Source of the DNA: a virus
Reading direction: 5' to 3' (one strand)
Virus record (IMG/VR): IMGVR_UViG_3300010883_000356
Span: 1 to 26,759 of that record
Length of the DNA: 26,759 nt
The notes under the pieces were generated by a model, which ran no database searches, was not told the DNA's origin, and saw nothing but the letters and a program-made list of their open reading frames with translations. Positions 23,355-26,759 of this stretch are shown piece by piece. Both the position numbers and the translations under genes were made by a program. Position 1 is the first letter of the stretch. Every line of letters begins with the position of its first letter.

Positions 23355-25409
23355 ATGAATTATTTTATACACAAAGCGTTAACAGATTGGGCATATAAAG
23401 TCAACGACGGCTGCCCAGACCCACAGAACAGAACTCATATGCAAGTTCTCGAAGCTGTATTGCGTCAGCATGGCTATCCAGAAGATTTTATTTCGGAGTA
23501 TATACCTCGTGTGCAAGATCCAACGCGATCATCATGCAAAACATTTCAAGAATTTTGTGTTGAGGTTGGTAAGACGCTCAGCGAAGATAAATTATTAACC
23601 GAAGCTTCTGCTTGGGATAGTAAATATACCGTTGGAACGGAGTTTATATCTATATTAAATACAGATGATTTATTTAAAAGTGGTGGAGTGACGCCTCCGA
23701 AAGGTCCATTCTACAAAGCCGCGCCCACCGAGGATGCAATACAGGTTAAAGTATCAGGAACAGGTATACTATTTTATATAAAATCAGGAAATGATGTATA
23801 CAAAATAGAAGGTGGAAAACAGCTCAAAGGTATGTTTGGTAAAGTGAAAAAAGGTAAGTCGGGATCAAATGTTAGCTGGGGGGAAGCTACATTAGAATCA
23901 GCTGCCTGTACAGGATTATATTTCGATGCAATCTCTCATTACAAAAAGGTATTTAGCCCTAACGTAACACTAGCGGATCAGCAAGCTGCAATATCAGCAT
24001 TCGAAGGAGCTCTTACAGGTGAATCAGCTGGCGCATCAGGATTAAAGGGCAAGCTAACTGCGATACCAGATCTATTATCTGCTTTGGAGCTAGCAATCGG
24101 TGTACAAAAATTTGCGGAAGCTCATGGTTGTAAGGGTTGGAATTTTATACATAAGAGTATCAAGGAGTTTTATGATGCTGGTGAGGAAAATGATAATCTT
24201 GATAAGAAAGGGTTTAAAGATAACACAGCGGACACAATAATAACAAAATCCAACCCTTCCACCTTGATAGCGAATATTGCAACAGACAAAGTAACATTTG
24301 ATAGTAGCGGAAAGTGCACAACAGAATCAGGAGATGAGTTCTACCAAATTAGTAATAAAAAATCTGATGGTGGTGCTCAATTAGGTAGAATTGTAAAGAG
24401 TTTTAGAGATATGTATGGAACTAAGACACCAGGGGATACGTGGAGACTACAGCTTACAACAGAAATACTTGAACATGGTGACTCTCTATTTATACTAAAC
24501 GAGGGGTTAGCAGACTACTTCAAACAAGGGTTAAAATTCCTTAAGGATAAATTTACGTCACTATTAGCTGTAGCTAAGAGTAAGGTAGCTACATTCGGTA
24601 GCTCCATTGTAAGTAAGCTATCTATCAAAATCACCAAACCTAGCTCTACTTTAGATAAGTTTATGAAGGGTAGATATGCCAAGGGCGTTAAGCAACTTGG
24701 CGAAGCTAAGAAAAAGTCCAAGAAATATACATATTGGGAATATGCAGAGATGGTTAGCCAACTTGCTATCGATGGTAATATGTCAGAGTTGAAAGCGCTA
24801 CACGGTAAAACTGCCGATGAGTGGAAAACACTCAAAAAGTTACTAGATATTCCTATGGATGGGATTGATGGTACAAAGGGGTCAAACGGTCCCAAATTAA
24901 TAACTCCACCTTCCGTTAAAGACGGTGCACATTATGCTCTAAAGCTAATGACAAATTTTATGGGATACGAGCACTTAACAGCAATGTTAAAAAATAAAGC
25001 TGGAGCTGTCAAGGAAGTTTCAAGAGTATTAGAGGAGTTTGTAGAGTTAGAGAAAGAGATGTATTTCGGTAGAACAGAACTGCCGTTATTCAAAGTATAC
25101 GGAACTGATCCAGGCGGTAAGGCATACCAGTTTTTAAAGAGTGGTAAAGAGTTTAGAGAAGATAGATTAAACGCTATGGATATGGGTGATGCAGTCAAAG
25201 ACGGTAAATATATACCCGGTGTAGTTGTTGAATCAAGTGTCCAAACGGCTGGACATGCCTCTGTTAAAGTTTGGATTTTACAATCACTTACAGAGAGCGG
25301 GGTAACCTACACTCAGGTTGATATGAGATCCAGTGATCCTGATACACTATCATTCTCAGTAAGTGGTGGTAGTATAATACGAGGTGATTTAGTATTAAAA
25401 AGGCTCTAA
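23355..25409 (+). CDS. Large unknown protein with conserved N-terminal motif
   Basis: 684 residues from ATG 23355; a possible TTG start at 23331 lies in the promoter-like element and is rejected. The first ~45 residues (ALTDWAYKVNDGCPDPQNRT, HMQVLEAVLRQHGYPEDFIS) follow a pattern I have seen at the N-terminus of several large phage proteins (W-xx-V-x-DGxPDxxNxxHxxxLxxVL), where the rest varies. Residues ~75-190 look beta-rich. The region ~370-470 is lysine-rich and helical (YFKQGLKFLKDKFTSLLAVA). The C-terminus is beta-rich again and ends SGGSIIRGDLVLKRL. No catalytic motif is visible. It has its own terminator/promoter boundary on the 5' side. It may be an internal or surface virion protein, but the function is unknown. 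Confidence 0.7.
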   Translation: MNYFIHKALTDWAYKVNDGCPDPQNRTHMQVLEAVLRQHGYPEDFISEYIPRVQDPTRSSCKTFQEFCVEVGKTLSEDKLLTEASAWDSKYTVGTEFISILNTDDLFKSGGVTPPKGPFYKAAPTEDAIQVKVSGTGILFYIKSGNDVYKIEGGKQLKGMFGKVKKGKSGSNVSWGEATLESAACTGLYFDAISHYKKVFSPNVTLADQQAAISAFEGALTGESAGASGLKGKLTAIPDLLSALELAIGVQKFAEAHGCKGWNFIHKSIKEFYDAGEENDNLDKKGFKDNTADTIITKSNPSTLIANIATDKVTFDSSGKCTTESGDEFYQISNKKSDGGAQLGRIVKSFRDMYGTKTPGDTWRLQLTTEILEHGDSLFILNEGLADYFKQGLKFLKDKFTSLLAVAKSKVATFGSSIVSKLSIKITKPSSTLDKFMKGRYAKGVKQLGEAKKKSKKYTYWEYAEMVSQLAIDGNMSELKALHGKTADEWKTLKKLLDIPMDGIDGTKGSNGPKLITPPSVKDGAHYALKLMTNFMGYEHLTAMLKNKAGAVKEVSRVLEEFVELEKEMYFGRTELPLFKVYGTDPGGKAYQFLKSGKEFREDRLNAMDMGDAVKDGKYIPGVVVESSVQTAGHASVKVWILQSLTESGVTYTQVDMRSSDPDTLSFSVSGGSIIRGDLVLKRL

Positions 25410-25430
25410 TGCATGTTAAAGTTAAAGAGT

Positions 25431-25446
25431 GGTATATTTATAATTA
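25431..25446 (+). promoter_or_regulatory. Possible promoter element before the 120-residue protein (variant)
   Basis: GGTATATTTATAATTA matches the AT-rich half of the recurrent element but has TA in place of GA before the ATTTATA core. It lies 33 nt before the ATG at 25464, the standard spacing. Confidence 0.4.
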
Positions 25447-25463
25447 AATAAAACGGAGATAAT

Positions 25464-25826
25464 ATGAAAGTAAAGAAAGGTACAAAAGTAAGATACAACG
25501 GTAAGGTTAGTGCTCGACACGACTTGAAGCCTGGTGAAGTATATGCAGCAACCGGAGCAGATGTATACTTACGCGTTATTAATGATAAAAGAAACGATAT
25601 GATGTATGATATCAGCTTTTTTGAATACAAAGGCCAGAAGATAGCGAAAGGTAAGATACCGAAAAAGGGACAATCTGTTAAGAGTATTCCTGATGAGAAG
25701 GGAAATCTCAGCTCTGCCTTGACAAGTGGTAAAGAGTATAAAGTTGTGGGTGTATGGATTGATATCCGAGTTAAAGGTCCAAAAGGAACTCAGTACGTAA
25801 ACCATAAATTGGTTGATGTTTTATAA
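25464..25826 (+). CDS. Small basic unknown protein, probably SH3-like beta barrel
   Basis: 120 residues and strongly basic at the N-terminus (MKVKKGTKVRYNGKVSAR). Alternating strands and turns (KPGEVYAATGADVYLRVIND, later SGKEYKVVGVWIDIRVKG) suggest one or two small beta barrels, possibly an internal duplication with KGTKVRYNGK facing KGQSVKSIP. Basic beta-barrel proteins may bind nucleic acid, but no family is recognised. ATG 25464 has CGGAG just upstream (25453-25457). Confidence 0.65.
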   Translation: MKVKKGTKVRYNGKVSARHDLKPGEVYAATGADVYLRVINDKRNDMMYDISFFEYKGQKIAKGKIPKKGQSVKSIPDEKGNLSSALTSGKEYKVVGVWIDIRVKGPKGTQYVNHKLVDVL

Positions 25827-25855
25827 AGTATGGATCTGGTATTAGGAAAAATCTA

Positions 25856-26257
25856 ATGCAAACACAATTATTATGCACATTCACTAACCAGCGGAGATTG
25901 AGAAAAACAATCGATACAGTTGTGGATGCGTATGATGTAATTTTTAATAAGATATTTGTACTTGAAGATGTAGATAATACCTTTGATGTAATGTGTACAT
26001 ATAATATAGATAAGGTAGTTGATAACACTCAATTAGAACATACAATATCTTTACATAGAAAAAAACAAACAAACACACTGTATACAATCAATGCTTTAAA
26101 CAGAGCCATTGAAGCGTGTAACAGCGGTGTATTAGATACCTCTTTCCAGTTAGACTGGGAGCAGTATAGCAATTGTATATTGCTTACAAATGAGAGTGGA
26201 TTACGCAGAATCGATACAGTGATTCATGATATAATTCATATAAAAGTTAAAAAATAA
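25856..26257 (+). CDS. Conserved phage protein of unknown function
   Basis: 133 residues. The pattern LCTFTNQRRLRKTIDTVVDA, IFNKIFVLEDV, CTYNIDKVVDN, then LHRKKQTNTLYTINALNRAI and TSFQLDWEQYSNCILLTN is one I recognise as recurring in marine T4-like and related phages without an assigned function. Mixed alpha/beta fold, no motif of known enzymes. AGGA at 25842-25845 with the ATG at 25856 gives a somewhat long spacing. It is the last protein gene before the tRNAs. Confidence 0.7.
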   Translation: MQTQLLCTFTNQRRLRKTIDTVVDAYDVIFNKIFVLEDVDNTFDVMCTYNIDKVVDNTQLEHTISLHRKKQTNTLYTINALNRAIEACNSGVLDTSFQLDWEQYSNCILLTNESGLRRIDTVIHDIIHIKVKK

Positions 26258-26269
26258 TCCTTAAACTAG

Positions 26270-26300
26270 TTGGCAGCTTGAATGTTTGTTCGTATCTTTA
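26270..26300 (+). promoter_or_regulatory. Possible Bacteroidetes-type promoter for the tRNA cluster
   Basis: TTG (26270-26272) and TATCTTTA (26293-26300) are 20 nt apart, close to the Bacteroidetes -33 TTG / -7 TAnnTTTG arrangement with one mismatch. It ends 6 nt before the first tRNA. AT-rich DNA makes chance matches likely. Confidence 0.3.
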
Positions 26301-26306
26301 TGATAT

Positions 26307-26380
26307 GGACCAGTAGCTCAGCTGGATAGAGCACCTCCCTTCTAAGGAGGCGGCCAAAGGTTCGAATCCTTTCTGGTTCA
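26307..26380 (+). tRNA. tRNA-Arg (anticodon UCU)
   Basis: Complete cloverleaf. Acceptor GGACCAG pairs with CTGGTTC (26373-26379), discriminator A at 26380. Anticodon stem CCTCC/GGAGG with loop CTTCTAA, so the anticodon is TCT (26341-26343), reading AGA. The T arm is AAAGG-TTCGAAT-CCTTT. CCA is not encoded. AGA is a common arginine codon in this AT-rich genome, which fits codon supplementation. Confidence 0.95.
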
Positions 26381-26386
26381 CAATAT

Positions 26387-26461
26387 GGTGATTATAGCTC
26401 AATTGGTTAGAGCGCTGGTTTGTGGTACCAGAGGTTGTGAGTTCAATTCTCACTAGTCACC
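26387..26461 (+). tRNA. tRNA-His (anticodon GUG)
   Basis: Anticodon stem CTGGT/ACCAG with loop TTGTGGT gives anticodon GTG. The extra 5' G (26387, G-1) can pair with C73 (26461), the identity element special to tRNA-His. The acceptor then reads GTGATTA against TAGTCAC. CCA is not encoded. It lies 6 nt after tRNA-Arg, so the cluster is probably one transcript. Confidence 0.94.
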
Positions 26462-26467
26462 CAAATA

Positions 26468-26541
26468 GATTTGGTAGCTCAGCTGGTTAGAGCATCTCAC
26501 TTTTAATGAGAGGGTCCTGGGTTCGAGTCCCAGCCAGATCA
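26468..26541 (+). tRNA. tRNA-Lys (anticodon UUU)
   Basis: Acceptor GATTTGG pairs with CCAGATC (26534-26540), discriminator A at 26541. Anticodon stem TCTCA/TGAGA with loop CTTTTAA gives anticodon TTT, reading AAA/AAG. The T arm is CTGGG-TTCGAGT-CCCAG. No encoded CCA. It lies 6 nt after tRNA-His. Confidence 0.94.
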
Positions 26542-26561
26542 CTAATTTTAAAAAAGGTAAT

Positions 26562-26759
26562 ATGAATAATATTTTAGCAGGGTTTTTACTGTTTTTATTA
26601 GGTCAAGCAATGATCTGGTTTCAAACAAATTCACAGTTCTTATGGAAATGGCCAAGGGAGCATACTATGTTAATGGCCCTTTGCGGTATACCGATATCAT
26701 ATATATTAATCATTGCAACTAAATATGTTGTAGAGGGATTCGATGGACTGCTATGGCCA
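26562..26759 (+). CDS. Small membrane protein, 3'-truncated by window edge
   Basis: The frame is open from ATG 26562 to the window end (66 residues seen). A first membrane segment lies at about residues 4-20 (ILAGFLLFLLGQAMIWF) and a second at about 36-56 (MLMALCGIPISYILIIATKY), followed by VEGFDGLLWP. AAAAAGG at 26551-26557 is a suitable ribosome site. The pattern GQxxIWxQTNxQFxW, then ISYxxIxATKYVVExFDGLLWP is one I recognise from hypothetical proteins of marine phages. Function is unknown. Confidence 0.75.
   Translation, partial: MNNILAGFLLFLLGQAMIWFQTNSQFLWKWPREHTMLMALCGIPISYILIIATKYVVEGFDGLLWP

Noticed and set aside
26307-26541. tRNA cluster as a phage attachment site
   Set aside because: All three tRNAs are complete, no integrase or duplicated tRNA 3' end is present, and the surroundings are lytic T4-like genes.

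Overview
The window is part of the genome of a contractile-tailed (T4-like) double-stranded DNA phage with AT-rich DNA. All genes lie on the + strand and are packed tightly, many with 1-13 nt overlaps or gaps of a few bases. The proteins that place it are a major capsid protein tail end (gp23-like), neck and tail-completion proteins (gp13-, gp14-, gp15-like), sheath (gp18-like), tube (gp19-like), a gp26-like baseplate protein with a gp51-like frame behind it, a gp29-like tape measure and a gp48-like tube cap. The proteins look diverged from T4 itself and closer in style to marine/environmental or 'far-T4' myoviruses. The host cannot be fixed. A promoter-like element before the tRNAs resembles Bacteroidetes promoters, which is only a weak hint.

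Layout. 1-714: 3' part of the major capsid gene, closed by a strong terminator. 819-1493: PhoH-like ATPase. 1546-6043: a receptor-binding/fibre block, made of a small beta-rich protein, a 949-residue repeat-rich fibre, a guanidino-type SAM methyltransferase and a jelly-roll-like protein, the last three joined by overlaps. 6136-8963: neck and tail completion (gp13, gp14, gp15) plus a small coiled-coil protein. 9052-12199: sheath, tube and a tandem pair of 70-residue paralogues, closed by a terminator. 12299-21999: baseplate and hub module (gp26-like with a +1-frame gp51-like extension, a small protein, tape measure, gp48-like, a LysM/gp53-like protein, a 1537-residue hub protein ending in an N-acetylmuramidase domain, and a 150-residue protein). 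22060-26257: a compact, divergent family-A DNA polymerase, a 684-residue unknown protein and two small conserved-looking proteins. 26307-26541: tRNA-Arg(UCU), tRNA-His(GUG), tRNA-Lys(UUU). 26562-end: 5' part of a membrane protein gene.

How it works together. Most of the window is a virion factory. Capsid, neck, sheath, tube, tape measure and baseplate proteins build the particle, fibre proteins recognise the host, and the hub muramidase would open the cell wall at injection. A recurrent element, (C/T)TGATATTTATAwwA, lies 22-72 nt (mostly 22-45) before the start codons of most transcription units and is a good candidate for this phage's late promoter. Three of its copies sit directly behind hairpin terminators, so the region seems to be divided into insulated late operons.

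Most worth following up: the guanidino-N-methyltransferase-like enzyme embedded in the fibre operon; a probable programmed +1 frameshift joining the gp26-like and gp51-like frames; the small family-A polymerase among tail genes with non-canonical active-site residues; and the conserved promoter element. No CRISPR array, insertion sequence or integrase was seen.
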